64,000 nt of DNA. Origin: Hungatella sp. UBA3048 (lineage in GTDB: Bacteria > Bacillota > Clostridia > Lachnospirales > Lachnospiraceae). Numbering within the stretch: position 1 is the stretch's first letter; each line of letters starts with the position of its first letter. Position numbers and translations under genes: made by a program. This document shows positions 51,682 to 59,534 of the stretch, piece after piece. The notes beneath the pieces were generated by a model. That model made no database searches. It saw only the letters and a program-made list of their open reading frames with translations, and was not told the origin of the DNA. The DNA lies in assembly GCA_002367105.1 (NCBI GenBank), contig DFCS01000016.1, positions 105,177-169,176 on the forward strand. The letters are read 5' to 3'.

Positions 51682-51722
51682 GGCGAGTATCCAAATAGTA
51701 CGGACCCACTCGCCATTTTTAT
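51682..51722. terminator. Bidirectional terminator between methyltransferase and DUF4489 genes
   Basis: GGCGAGT (51682-51688) and ACTCGCC (51708-51714), with ATTTTT after it and TTTTACTT on the opposite strand. Confidence 0.65.
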
Positions 51723-51742
51723 TATTTTTAAAGGGATTTTTC

Positions 51743-52312
51743 TTAGTTATTACATGTTCGATCAATAATGATAGCAGCAAGAGATGAATTGCTAATAGTT
51801 GTTATACCTATTGTAGCTAAGCCAACTGGAGTAACTACTACACGATAGTTACAGCATTCATCACAGGTTGTATCACAATCACATACAAAGAATGAGAAGG
51901 TATTAGTAAAGCCACCGCCTTCTGTTACAACAGGGGGTGAAAATGTCCAAATTGGCCCTACTGGAATAGGTGCCATTAGATTGCCGCATTGTTTAAAAAT
52001 CTGGAAATTAAGAATTAGCGTTGCAGCCGTAGCAATAATGTTACTTGCAAATTCTAATTGAATGCATGGGTGGTTCATGCATTTTGTATTTACATTAACA
52101 GTAGCTAATGTAAATGTAACTCCGGCAGGGGTCCCGACAGGAATTATTACAGTTCCTGTTGATGTACCGCAGTTTAAGGATGCTTTATTAGGTTTTAAAG
52201 CTTTTTGGATTCTCTCAGATTTACAAACACATTTTCGCTCACTGTATCTTGGATCACAATCACAACATGTTACTCTATCTTCAAATCCATCACTATATTC
52301 ATTGGCATTCAT
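51743..52312 (-). CDS. DUF4489 domain protein, probable spore-associated
   Basis: 189 residues. The N-terminus is Cys-rich and charged (VTCCDCDPRYSERKCVCKSE). The main domain matches my recollection of DUF4489: LNCGTSTGTVIIPVGTPAG, then CIQLEFASNIIATAATLILNFQIFKQC, FSFFVCDCDTTCDECCNYRVVV. It is a beta-rich, Cys-containing domain found in clostridia, often as a secreted or spore surface component. AAGGAGG precedes the ATG. A sigma-K-like promoter lies upstream. Confidence 0.78.
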   Translation of the reverse strand: MNANEYSDGFEDRVTCCDCDPRYSERKCVCKSERIQKALKPNKASLNCGTSTGTVIIPVGTPAGVTFTLATVNVNTKCMNHPCIQLEFASNIIATAATLILNFQIFKQCGNLMAPIPVGPIWTFSPPVVTEGGGFTNTFSFFVCDCDTTCDECCNYRVVVTPVGLATIGITTISNSSLAAIIIDRTCNN

Positions 52313-52370
52313 GAATAGTCCTCCTTATCCTGATTTTACATTTTAAGAATTTATCTTAATCTTTATAATC

Positions 52371-52397
52371 TATTATATTCCAAAGGCGATTCTTAGT
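52371..52397 (-). promoter_or_regulatory. Sigma-K-like promoter of the DUF4489 gene
   Basis: On the minus strand AC (52396-52397), 16 bp, AATATAATA (52371-52379), one mismatch from CATANNNTA. Confidence 0.45.
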
Positions 52398-52503
52398 GAT
52401 TTTTGCCCTGAGGCTGATATGAGTATACAGATATGGGATAAAAGGCGGATAGTAATATGCTCACGCAACTATGACGTAACGGGGAAAATTTGTCCAAATC
52501 CTT

Positions 52504-52629
52504 ATGCTCACTGGCTGGCAGGAGATTGAGGGGAATTGGTATTATTTTGAGCCCAGAGCTGGTCATGATTTGGAATGTGCACTATATGTATCAGATCATG
52601 ATGGTGCACAGGTGATAGGAGGATTCTAA
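52504..52629 (+). pseudogene. Fragment of a cell-wall-binding repeat protein
   Basis: A 41-codon frame reads MLTGWQEIEGNWYYFEPRAG and ends QVIGGF. This is the GW...WYYF pattern of choline-binding-type cell-wall repeats, as found at the C-terminus of amidases and other surface proteins. There is no ribosome binding site and a stop lies ten codons upstream, so it is a leftover end of a deleted gene. The rest of the 600-bp gap (52313-52914) contains only terminators. Confidence 0.55.
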
Positions 52630-52638
52630 AAATAATAA

Positions 52639-52660
52639 GGCGGGTATCAGTCCGCCTTTA
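52639..52660 (+). terminator. Small terminator after the cell-wall-repeat fragment
   Basis: GGCGG and CCGCC (52639-52656) followed by TTTA. It probably belonged to the lost gene. Confidence 0.45.
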
Positions 52661-52798
52661 AAATACTTCCCATATTTAATCTGTTGTGGTAATATAGAGT
52701 GGCAGAAAGGATGCTACGCCCACACCCAACCTCAGGAATTATTAGGAGAAAATCGGGCATATTATAAGTACCGTCGGAATAAAAAAATAAATGAGCCA

Positions 52799-52836
52799 GT
52801 CAGACAGTTGTGACAAACTGTCTGACTTTTTTCCTT
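52799..52836. terminator. Hairpin terminator, 11-bp stem
   Basis: GTCAGACAGTT and AACTGTCTGAC form a perfect stem followed by TTTTTT. It lies between the fragment and the convergent binding-protein gene. Confidence 0.7.
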
Positions 52837-52914
52837 TATAGATATTCAATCAATCGTTCTGGATAAAATAGCATCAACCGGCTGATAATTTCTTTATTTC
52901 TCAAATATAATAAA

Positions 52915-53787
52915 TTATGGTAATATTCGACTTGGTGTATATATATTAACTACAGTTACTCCAGTATTAATTAATTGTGGACCTGTATCAAATCCCCTTA
53001 ATGCAGCAACTGCCTCAGCCATACCCAAATAGCCCATTGTAAATGGATTTTGTACCAAAGTGGCTTTTATAGTATTATCTCTTATCATTTCCTGAATTAT
53101 TGCTGTGATATCAAATCCAATTCCGATAATATTTTTATCATTTTCTCTCAAAGCGTACCCCATCCCTAACGTAGAACCTTCATTCGTTGAAAAAACACCA
53201 ACAAGATTGGGATTGTCTCTTATATATTTTTCCGTTGCTTGTTTTGCTAACTCTGGGTCACCATTCGTGTATATTGTGTCTAATATTTGATATCTGACAA
53301 ACGATTTAAAATAGTCGCGAAATCCCAATTCCCGATTTACAGTCGTTCTGTTTTCAGGAGTTACCCCAATGATTCCTATTGAACCATATGTGACACCAAT
53401 CTCCTCTAATTCGTAAAACATATTTTCTCCAGCTATCTTACCGGCTGTATAATTATCTGTAGCTAAGGTTATGACTGCTTCTTCAAACGCTGGTGCATCA
53501 ACATAAATGATTTTTACACCCTTTGCTTTCGCTTCTTCAACTGCATTTGAAATCTTTAAAGGATCACTCGCCGCTAACATTATTGCATTTGCCCCCGCTG
53601 CTACGGCATTATTAAATATTTGAATTTGTTTATTTACATCTCTCGTTAAGGGGGCGTCCCATTCATATGTAACACCTAACATAGAAGCCATTTCTCTGGC
53701 ACCATTATCCATAATCTTCCAAAATTGATCAGTTTTATCCATGGTTATTAAATAAATTTTATAATTCTCATTTACTATATGGTTCAT
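52915..53787 (-). CDS. Sugar-binding protein of the ribose/LacI-core family lacking a signal peptide
   Basis: 290 residues of Peripla_BP_4 type (YKIYLITMDKTDQFWKIMDNGAREMA at the start, then NAIMLAASDP, IIYVDAPAFEEAVITLATDN, NPNLVGVFSTNEGS, IGIGFD). The fold normally sits outside the cell as a sugar receptor, but here the protein begins at the first beta-strand with no signal peptide, lipobox or DNA-binding domain. No transporter genes accompany it. A role inside the mother cell or spore is possible. AGGAG lies 11 nt before the ATG with a short ATGATGAAGAAATGA minicistron between. Confidence 0.8.
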   Translation of the reverse strand: MNHIVNENYKIYLITMDKTDQFWKIMDNGAREMASMLGVTYEWDAPLTRDVNKQIQIFNNAVAAGANAIMLAASDPLKISNAVEEAKAKGVKIIYVDAPAFEEAVITLATDNYTAGKIAGENMFYELEEIGVTYGSIGIIGVTPENRTTVNRELGFRDYFKSFVRYQILDTIYTNGDPELAKQATEKYIRDNPNLVGVFSTNEGSTLGMGYALRENDKNIIGIGFDITAIIQEMIRDNTIKATLVQNPFTMGYLGMAEAVAALRGFDTGPQLINTGVTVVNIYTPSRILP

Positions 53788-54199
53788 TTCTTCATCATCT
53801 CCTAACCATGACCAGATGGGCCAGTACTAATAATCAATACTCCTTGTCCCCCAAGGCTAAAATTTGGAACACTACTAATTCTTGAAAAAATTCGAATCTA
53901 TAGCAGAAGGCGCTTTAATACTCATATAACCGGCATAACTTACAGATTTGAAAGAATACACGGATATTCAAATATATGCGAGGGAGTTTCGTAATATTAC
54001 TTCCCTAAATTTTGAAATAAGTAACGCCCACTCCGGATCAGGATGGTGCACTACAGAATCCAGGATCGGCGGAATAGGGTCCCAAAGGAATTTGTAAGAT
54101 ATTATTAATAGTATATGCTTAAGTTGGAACATATAATTATACTGGCAGATACAAACTGCCGGCAATCGTGTATAGGATGGTAGGCCTGGATTCTACATT
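53788..54199. other. Mostly non-coding gap before the toxin gene
   Basis: I see no supported gene. A 65-codon minus-strand frame at 53968-54165 (segment KFLWDPIPPILDSVVHHPDP) has no ribosome binding site and may be a fragment. TATAAT (54132-54137) and TATACT (54138-54143) are plausible -10 boxes for the toxin transcript. Confidence 0.35.
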
Positions 54200-54215
54200 A
54201 ATGGAGGTGTTGCTC

Positions 54216-54302
54216 ATGAAGTATTTTGACTTTAAGGACTTAATGTCTTTTGGCGCGTTCTTTCTGGCACTGCTGACATTCGTCTTAAAGATGTGTCGCT
54301 AA
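54216..54302 (+). CDS. Holin-like toxin candidate (28 residues), type I toxin-antitoxin
   Basis: A 28-residue peptide: a short polar N-terminus (MKYFDFKDLM), one hydrophobic helix (SFGAFFLALLTFVLK) and a basic end. This is the pattern of the 'putative holin-like toxin' family (LMxFGxFxxxLLTF), whose members depolarise the membrane and are held back by antisense RNA. GGAGGTG lies 6 nt upstream. An in-frame ATG at 54201 would include the ribosome binding site. A strong terminator follows 5 nt after the stop. On the minus strand TATAAT at 54394-54399 could start an antisense RNA across the 3' end. Confidence 0.65.
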   Translation: MKYFDFKDLMSFGAFFLALLTFVLKMCR

Positions 54303-54306
54303 AAAC

Positions 54307-54350
54307 AAAACCTTCCCTGTACTTTGGCCGGTTGGGAAGGTTTTGCTTTT
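54307..54350. terminator. Terminator of the toxin gene
   Basis: AAAACCTTCCC and GGGAAGGTTTT form a perfect 11-bp stem with GCTTTT after it and an A run before, so it can work on both strands. Confidence 0.8.
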
Positions 54351-54660
54351 CTAATTAGCCAACCACCCTGTGGCGATTGCCTTTTTTTATTATATTATAC
54401 ATACTGCTAAAATATTACAAGTACAGAATACTTTCATCAACAAATTGCTGCGGGTATCCGGTATTCCGGACCTGCCCTTTCATAGAATTATATCATTTTC
54501 TGACTGCATTTTGACTGCCGGCCCCCTGGTTTTGACTGTTTTTTAGTGGTAGCAGTTGATGAGTTTAAGAGTCTCAAAAACCTCGATTTTAAGCGGAAAA
54601 CCATATTTATGAGGAGTAATAAATTATGTTCTGTTAAATCAGAATTATTTGTGTTAATAT
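54351..54660. other. Gap holding the right copy of the 17-bp repeat
   Basis: No gene is supported. CGGGTATCCGGT at 54451 resembles a sequence at 46437 near the left side of the block. TTTTGACTG occurs three times between 54500 and 54540. Confidence 0.35.
54501..54517 (+). repeat. 17-bp direct repeat, right copy
   Basis: TGACTGCATTTTGACTG, identical to 46013-46029, 8.49 kb apart. It marks the right edge of the AT-rich accessory block. Confidence 0.6.
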
Positions 54661-54705
54661 AGTAAGGAGGTTTTATGCCTAAGAAAGATCAAAAGGAGAC
54701 TCAGT

Positions 54706-55236
54706 ATGGTCGAGAAGGCTGTAGCATTTGCAACCAAGTCCCACGAGGGGACCTTTCGGAAAGGGACGAAGATTCCCTATATCGTCCATCCCTTAGAGAC
54801 GGCAGTCATCGTTGCGCTGATGGTAACGGATGAAGAGCTGATCTGCGCCGCACTTTTACATGATGTGGTGGAGGATACGGGTGTTACGGAGGAAGAGCTT
54901 AAGGAAAAGTTCGGACTTCGGGTGGCTGAACTGGTTATGGAAGAAACAGAAGACAAAACGAAGTGTTGGAAGGAACGCAAATGCGCGACACTTGATCATT
55001 TAGAAAAGGCTTCCAGAGAAAGCAAGATCCTTGTCCTGGCGGACAAGCTGAGCAATTTGAGAACCACCGCAAGAGACTATTTTTTAGTGGGAGATGACCT
55101 TTGGCAGCGCTTTAACGAAAAAAACAAGTCAGAACACGCCTGGTATTACAAGGGGGTCGCAAAACGCCTTACAGATCTAGAGGAATTTCCTGCTTATCAG
55201 GAATACATAAAATTGTGTGAAAGAGTTTTTGAATAA
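54706..55236 (+). CDS. SpoT-like HD-domain hydrolase (small alarmone hydrolase / Mesh1-like)
   Basis: 176 residues consisting of one HD domain: SHEGTFRKGTKIPYIVHPLETA (first His), AALLHDVVEDTGV (HD pair with ED) and LADKLSNLRTT (last Asp). This matches the (p)ppGpp hydrolase half of RelA/SpoT and stand-alone Mesh1-like enzymes that degrade alarmones or NADPH. There is no synthetase domain. AAGGAG precedes ATG 54706 by 7 nt. A second, even stronger site (AAGGAGG) feeds ATG 54675 in another frame, giving an overlapping 52-codon frame that ends at 54833. Confidence 0.87.
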   Translation: MVEKAVAFATKSHEGTFRKGTKIPYIVHPLETAVIVALMVTDEELICAALLHDVVEDTGVTEEELKEKFGLRVAELVMEETEDKTKCWKERKCATLDHLEKASRESKILVLADKLSNLRTTARDYFLVGDDLWQRFNEKNKSEHAWYYKGVAKRLTDLEEFPAYQEYIKLCERVFE

Positions 55237-55256
55237 AATATGGACAGATACAGAAA

Positions 55257-55294
55257 AAAAGGCAGGGCTTAATATTGAAAAAGCTCTGCCTTCT
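55257..55294. terminator. Bidirectional terminator between the HD and mgsA genes
   Basis: AAGGCAGGGCTT and AAGCTCTGCCTT with one mismatch. An A run before gives a T run on the minus strand. Confidence 0.7.
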
Positions 55295-55316
55295 CTTGAT
55301 CCTTATGTCAGGACCC

Positions 55317-55790
55317 TTAAAGGGTTTTTGCCCGGTCCGCAATGTTTTTGTGAAAGTTAATGACCTGATGTTCGTAGGTCTCTTCCATGAGCGGCGAGGT
55401 GATGATGAAATCTGCGGTTGCTCTGGTGTTGGCAATGGGAATGTCGTAAACCTGGGCAATACGCAAAAGTGCTTTCACATCCGGGTCGTGAGGCTGTGCG
55501 GTAAGAGGGTCGGAAAAGAAGATGACCAGGTCGACTCTTCCTTCCACAATCTTTGCACCGATCTGCTGGTCACCACCTAAGGGGCCGCTGTTATAGCCCT
55601 TTACGGGAAGACCTGTCTGATCCGTGATCATCCGTGCCGTTGTTCCGGTTCCGCAGAGAGTATGCTTTTCCAAAGCTGACTTATGCTCCTTGCACCATTC
55701 GATCAGTGCGTGCTTCTCGTTGTCATGAGCGATCAGTGCGATGCTTTTTTTCTTTTGCAATGTGAATGTAATAAAGTCATTTGATAACAT
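55317..55790 (-). CDS. mgsA: Methylglyoxal synthase
   Basis: 157 residues. It converts dihydroxyacetone phosphate to methylglyoxal and phosphate, a bypass that relieves sugar-phosphate build-up. Signatures are IALIAHDNEKHALIEW, LCGTGTTARMI, KGYNSGPLGGDQQIGA (phosphate loop with the conserved GGDQQ) and FFSDPLTAQPHDPDVKALLR with catalytic Asp and His. The context fits a sugar-consuming lifestyle. Confidence 0.95.
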   Translation of the reverse strand: MLSNDFITFTLQKKKSIALIAHDNEKHALIEWCKEHKSALEKHTLCGTGTTARMITDQTGLPVKGYNSGPLGGDQQIGAKIVEGRVDLVIFFSDPLTAQPHDPDVKALLRIAQVYDIPIANTRATADFIITSPLMEETYEHQVINFHKNIADRAKTL

Positions 55791-55842
55791 CCGGTTCCTC
55801 CTGTAAGCAGCTGCTTCCTGTATGTATCCTTAGCCATAAGGC

Positions 55843-57042
55843 TTAGTTTGGAATGATACTCTGCAATGAATAAGTAATGGAAAGATCTTTTCTTGAATAT
55901 TCTTTTTTGAAGTTCTGAATAATGCGCTTTAACACCAGCTCGCCGTTTTCATAGGTTGCCGTGGGCAGAAGCAATAGGTATTGGCTTACGCTGTAGCGGC
56001 AAAAAATATCTCCTCTGCGCAGGGATTTGCGGATAGAATCTCCAAGCTCATCCATCGCCCTTGTCTGGACCGCAGGTTTTAAAAGTTCTCCCTTCAGATT
56101 GCTGATGGTCAGAAGGCATAGGAAGATGGAGTCACCGGTTCGCTGGATCGCCCTTGTCTCCAGCTGATAGATGTCCCGGAACACAGAGGGTTCACAACTA
56201 AAGGCCCCGCTGTTCGTGCCGCCCTCTGAAAGAATCTCCTGTATGGTGCTGAGATCCATGGTAATTCCATGCTTCTTATCACTGATAAGCTTGTATAGGT
56301 CCTTAAAACGAATGGACGGAGTGATGGCAAATTCGTTATAGAACATGTCAGTCACATGGTGGTAATGCTCCATAGCCATAAGCTGGTTGCCGCTTTGGTA
56401 CAGTGCATAGACCAGGTAATAGTGAGCCTCTTCGCTATAGGAATCGATGGCAATGGCCTGCTGGCATACATCGATGATACTGGGATAATCCTTTCTTTTC
56501 TCCAGAAGGAATAAAGTTTTTTGGATCAGTTTTTGATAAAGGGTGTGATAATAAGTGTGGATTGGTACCACCCAGGATTCCCACTCTGATTTTGGAAGAA
56601 AGTTTCCTTTGTACAGGGCAAAGGCCTCCAGACAAAGGGCTAAACGGTCATCCTCGGAAAGACCGTGGGCCTCTAATTGGGCGCACAAGTCCTCAAACTG
56701 GTCGGTATCGCAGACCGTTATAAGGTCCTTCGTCCAGCCGTAAGCCTTACGGTTCTGGAAAACCAGCTCCTGTGTAGGATATCCCAAAGGCTCTAAAAGT
56801 TTGCGTACACGGAACATTAAGGTCTTTAATGCTCCTGCCGGGTTATTGCTGGCTTCATCTTTCCAAAACAGGTCAATCAGTTCCTCTACCGGAATATCCC
56901 GACCTCGAAACGTAATAAGATATTCTAAAAGGCTCCAGGGTTTTTTTGCTTGATTATTCTGGTCTACGATCGTCCTGTCCCCCATGGATATGGAGAATCC
57001 TCCCAGCATATTTACATGAATGATAGATTCGTGGTTTTTCAT
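55843..57042 (-). CDS. BTAD transcriptional regulator with degenerate GGDEF-like C-terminus
   Basis: About 399 residues in three parts. An N-terminal OmpR-type winged helix (VNMLGGFSISMGDRTI, WSLLEYLITFRGRDIPVEELIDLFW) precedes a BTAD helical-repeat domain (about 95-245: DTDQFEDLCAQL, SEEAHYYLVYALYQSGNQLMAMEHYHHV). The C-terminal segment (about 290-399) aligns with a GGDEF fold, with LRRGDIFCRYSVSQYLLLLP at the place of RRxDxxxRxGGDEFxxLLP, so the signature is lost and no cyclase activity is expected. ATG 57042 follows GGAG. The likely target is unknown. The divergent sortase gene is one candidate. Confidence 0.82.
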   Translation of the reverse strand: MKNHESIIHVNMLGGFSISMGDRTIVDQNNQAKKPWSLLEYLITFRGRDIPVEELIDLFWKDEASNNPAGALKTLMFRVRKLLEPLGYPTQELVFQNRKAYGWTKDLITVCDTDQFEDLCAQLEAHGLSEDDRLALCLEAFALYKGNFLPKSEWESWVVPIHTYYHTLYQKLIQKTLFLLEKRKDYPSIIDVCQQAIAIDSYSEEAHYYLVYALYQSGNQLMAMEHYHHVTDMFYNEFAITPSIRFKDLYKLISDKKHGITMDLSTIQEILSEGGTNSGAFSCEPSVFRDIYQLETRAIQRTGDSIFLCLLTISNLKGELLKPAVQTRAMDELGDSIRKSLRRGDIFCRYSVSQYLLLLPTATYENGELVLKRIIQNFKKEYSRKDLSITYSLQSIIPN

Positions 57043-57120
57043 ATAATGTCTCCATATTAACATTTTCTTTTTTTAGTATATAGAAAAAAAGTGGAAAAGT
57101 CTAGCATTGCTTATAAAAGA

Positions 57121-57149
57121 TTGTGATTTTTGTTAAAATACGGTATACT
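57121..57149 (+). promoter_or_regulatory. Sigma-A promoter for the sortase gene
   Basis: TTGTGA (57121-57126), 17 bp, TATACT (57144-57149). Confidence 0.65.
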
Positions 57150-57188
57150 TAGGAAGGATTAAAATCATTTAAGAAAGCAGGAATGAGC

Positions 57189-57956
57189 ATGAAAAGTAAA
57201 AAATTGGCCTTTGGCGTCCTTATTATAGCCATTATTTTTATGGCTGTGGGTGTAGGAAAGCTATATTCTGATTTTAAAACGAGAGATCATGCTGAACAGC
57301 AGTATGAAAGTCTTGCGGAGCTTGCAAGGGAGACTACGTCCGGGGAAACGAAAGCCAGTATCCCGGAAGCAGAAACAAGCGCTGCTTATATTTCCCCCAT
57401 TGATTTTGAGAAACTGAGTAAAATCAATCCGGATATCGTGGGCTGGATCAGGATTGAAGGCACGGTCATCGACTACCCTATTGTGCAGACGGATAACAAT
57501 GAAACTTATCTGGATACAGATTTTGAGGGCAAGAAGAGCGTGGCTGGAGCCATTTACCTTGATTTTGAAAGTGAACCTGACTTTTCCGGCCGGCATAACA
57601 TAATATACGGGCATCACATGAAGAACGGATCGATGTTTAAGGACATCATAAAGTACAAGGATGAGGCTTTTTTTAAGGAACATCAGGATATTTATATTTA
57701 TACGCCGGAGAGGGAATATCATTTGAAGCCCATTACCGCACTTTATACGGATGCCTCCCCCATCCGCAGGAAGACCGTGTTTGAAACAGAAGAAAGCTTT
57801 CAGGCATATGTGGAGGAGATGACAAAGGACGGCCTGTTTCTTCAGAAGCCGGAAGAACCGGTGAGACGGCTTTGGTCTTTTGTAACCTGCAGCTATGAGT
57901 TTAATGATGCAAGAACCATTCTATACGCCTGTGAGGTACCTAAGGGCGAAGATTAG
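57189..57956 (+). CDS. srtB: Class B sortase
   Basis: A membrane-anchored transpeptidase that links surface proteins to peptidoglycan. An N-terminal helix (LAFGVLIIAIIFMAVGVG) precedes the sortase barrel. WIRIEGTVIDYPIVQTDNN and NIIYGHHMKNGSMF (catalytic His) are class B features, and LWSFVTCSYEFNDARTILYA holds the catalytic Cys and Arg. No sortase substrate with a C-terminal sorting signal is found in this window. ATG 57183 or 57189 is possible. The second has better spacing from GCAGGA. Confidence 0.9.
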   Translation: MKSKKLAFGVLIIAIIFMAVGVGKLYSDFKTRDHAEQQYESLAELARETTSGETKASIPEAETSAAYISPIDFEKLSKINPDIVGWIRIEGTVIDYPIVQTDNNETYLDTDFEGKKSVAGAIYLDFESEPDFSGRHNIIYGHHMKNGSMFKDIIKYKDEAFFKEHQDIYIYTPEREYHLKPITALYTDASPIRRKTVFETEESFQAYVEEMTKDGLFLQKPEEPVRRLWSFVTCSYEFNDARTILYACEVPKGED

Positions 57957-58020
57957 AGGGTTATAAGCATACATATTGTTCTGTATGATTTGCAGACTGA
58001 TGAAAGGAAGATATTATTAT

Positions 58021-59376
58021 ATGGGAAAATATTTTGGAACAGATGGCTTCCGCGGGGAAGCCAATGTGACGCTTACAGTGGAGGACGCCTATAAGGTGGG
58101 CCGTTTTTTAGGCTGGTACTATGGGCAGAAGAATCCGGATGAAGTATGCAGGATTGTTATTGGAAAAGATACAAGACGCAGCAGCTACATGTTTGAATAC
58201 TCTCTGGTAGCGGGCCTTACCGCATCCGGAGCCGATGCATACCTGCTTCATGTTACCACAACTCCAAGCGTATCTTATGTAGTGCGCACCGAAGGATTTT
58301 CCTGCGGAATCATGATTTCCGCCAGCCATAATCCCTACTATGATAACGGAATAAAAGTAATTAACGAAAAGGGTGAAAAGCTGGAAGAGAGCGTGACCCT
58401 GGAAATTGAAAAGTATCTGGATGGAGAGACCGGGGAACTGCCTATGGCCAAACGTGATAAAATCGGCCGTACCGTAGACTTTGCCGCAGGAAGAAACCGT
58501 TATATCGGCTATTTGATTTCCACTGCTACCAGATCCTTTAAGAATAAAAAGGTGGCTCTGGACTGTGCAAACGGCAGCGCCTCTGCAATTGCCAAGAATG
58601 TATTTGATGCCCTGGGAGCTGAAACCCATGTGATCAGTAATGAACCCAACGGCTTAAACATCAATACAGGCTGCGGTTCCACTCACATCGAACAGCTTAT
58701 GAAGTTTGTAAAAGAAGTGGGTGCCGACGTGGGCTTTGCCTATGACGGAGATGCAGACCGGTGTATTGCCGTGGATGAGAACGGTGAGGTGGTGGATGGA
58801 GATGCCATTCTGTACATTTGCGGCAAGTATATGAAGGAACAGGGAACCCTTAAGAATAATAAGGTGGTGACCACCATCATGTCAAACTTCGGTTTATACA
58901 AGGCCTTTGAGCGGGAAGGCATTGAGTTTGAGAAAACGGCGGTAGGCGATAAATATGTATATGAAAATATGTCGGCAAATGGAAATTGTCTGGGCGGGGA
59001 GCAGTCCGGCCATATAATTTTCAGCAAGCACGCTACCACGGGAGACGGTATCTTAACTTCCTTAAAGGTGATGGAAGTTATTTTGGAAAAGAAGGAGAGC
59101 CTTGGGAAACTGGTTTCCGAGCTTGAGATCTATCCCCAGGTACTTAAAAATGTCCGTGTCCACGATAAGACGGCTGCCCAGGATGATGAGGCGGTCAAGG
59201 CTGAAGTGGAGAAGGTGGCGGAAAACCTTGGAAACAGCGGAAGGATCCTTCTTCGCCAGTCCGGCACAGAGCCTGTGGTACGGGTCATGGTAGAGGCCGC
59301 TGATTTAAATACCTGTGAGAAATATGTGGATCAGGTCATAGAAGTAATGAAAGAAAAAGGCCATCTGCTTTCCTAG
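58021..59376 (+). CDS. glmM: Phosphoglucosamine mutase
   Basis: 451 residues. It converts glucosamine-6-phosphate to glucosamine-1-phosphate for UDP-GlcNAc and peptidoglycan. Signatures are MGKYFGTDGFRGEAN, the active-site Ser in MISASHNPYYDNGIKV, the metal loop AYDGDADRCIAVDENG, and the phosphate-binding RQSGTEPVVRVMVEA near the end. A phosphomannomutase role cannot be fully excluded. ATG 58021 follows AAAGGAAG. The 64-nt gap suggests it may follow srtB in one transcript. Confidence 0.92.
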   Translation: MGKYFGTDGFRGEANVTLTVEDAYKVGRFLGWYYGQKNPDEVCRIVIGKDTRRSSYMFEYSLVAGLTASGADAYLLHVTTTPSVSYVVRTEGFSCGIMISASHNPYYDNGIKVINEKGEKLEESVTLEIEKYLDGETGELPMAKRDKIGRTVDFAAGRNRYIGYLISTATRSFKNKKVALDCANGSASAIAKNVFDALGAETHVISNEPNGLNINTGCGSTHIEQLMKFVKEVGADVGFAYDGDADRCIAVDENGEVVDGDAILYICGKYMKEQGTLKNNKVVTTIMSNFGLYKAFEREGIEFEKTAVGDKYVYENMSANGNCLGGEQSGHIIFSKHATTGDGILTSLKVMEVILEKKESLGKLVSELEIYPQVLKNVRVHDKTAAQDDEAVKAEVEKVAENLGNSGRILLRQSGTEPVVRVMVEAADLNTCEKYVDQVIEVMKEKGHLLS

Positions 59377-59413
59377 AAGCTTGTTAAAAGAATAGAAAGC
59401 GATCCAAAGTCCG

Positions 59414-59450
59414 GAGAAGCTTCCGGTTTTGGAAGCTTTCTATTTTTTTG
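59414..59450 (+). terminator. Terminator after glmM
   Basis: AGAAGCTTCC and GGAAGCTTTCT form a stem of about 9 bp followed by ATTTTTTT. Confidence 0.75.
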
Positions 59451-59463
59451 CAGGTATGCGTAA

Positions 59464-59492
59464 TTGTAAATCAGGACAATTCATGATATGAT
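59464..59492 (+). promoter_or_regulatory. Sigma-A promoter of the xpaC-telA operon
   Basis: TTGTAA (59464-59469), 17 bp, TATGAT (59487-59492). The predicted transcript starts near 59499, which argues against the ATG at 59502 and for the one at 59535. Confidence 0.65.
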
Positions 59493-59534
59493 TAAGGTCT
59501 GATGCAACAAATTGTTTTTGGGAGACCAGGAAAT

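Noticed and set aside
53968..54165. 65-codon minus-strand frame before the toxin
   Set aside because: No ribosome binding site, no recognisable family and atypical composition. Mentioned only as a possible fragment.
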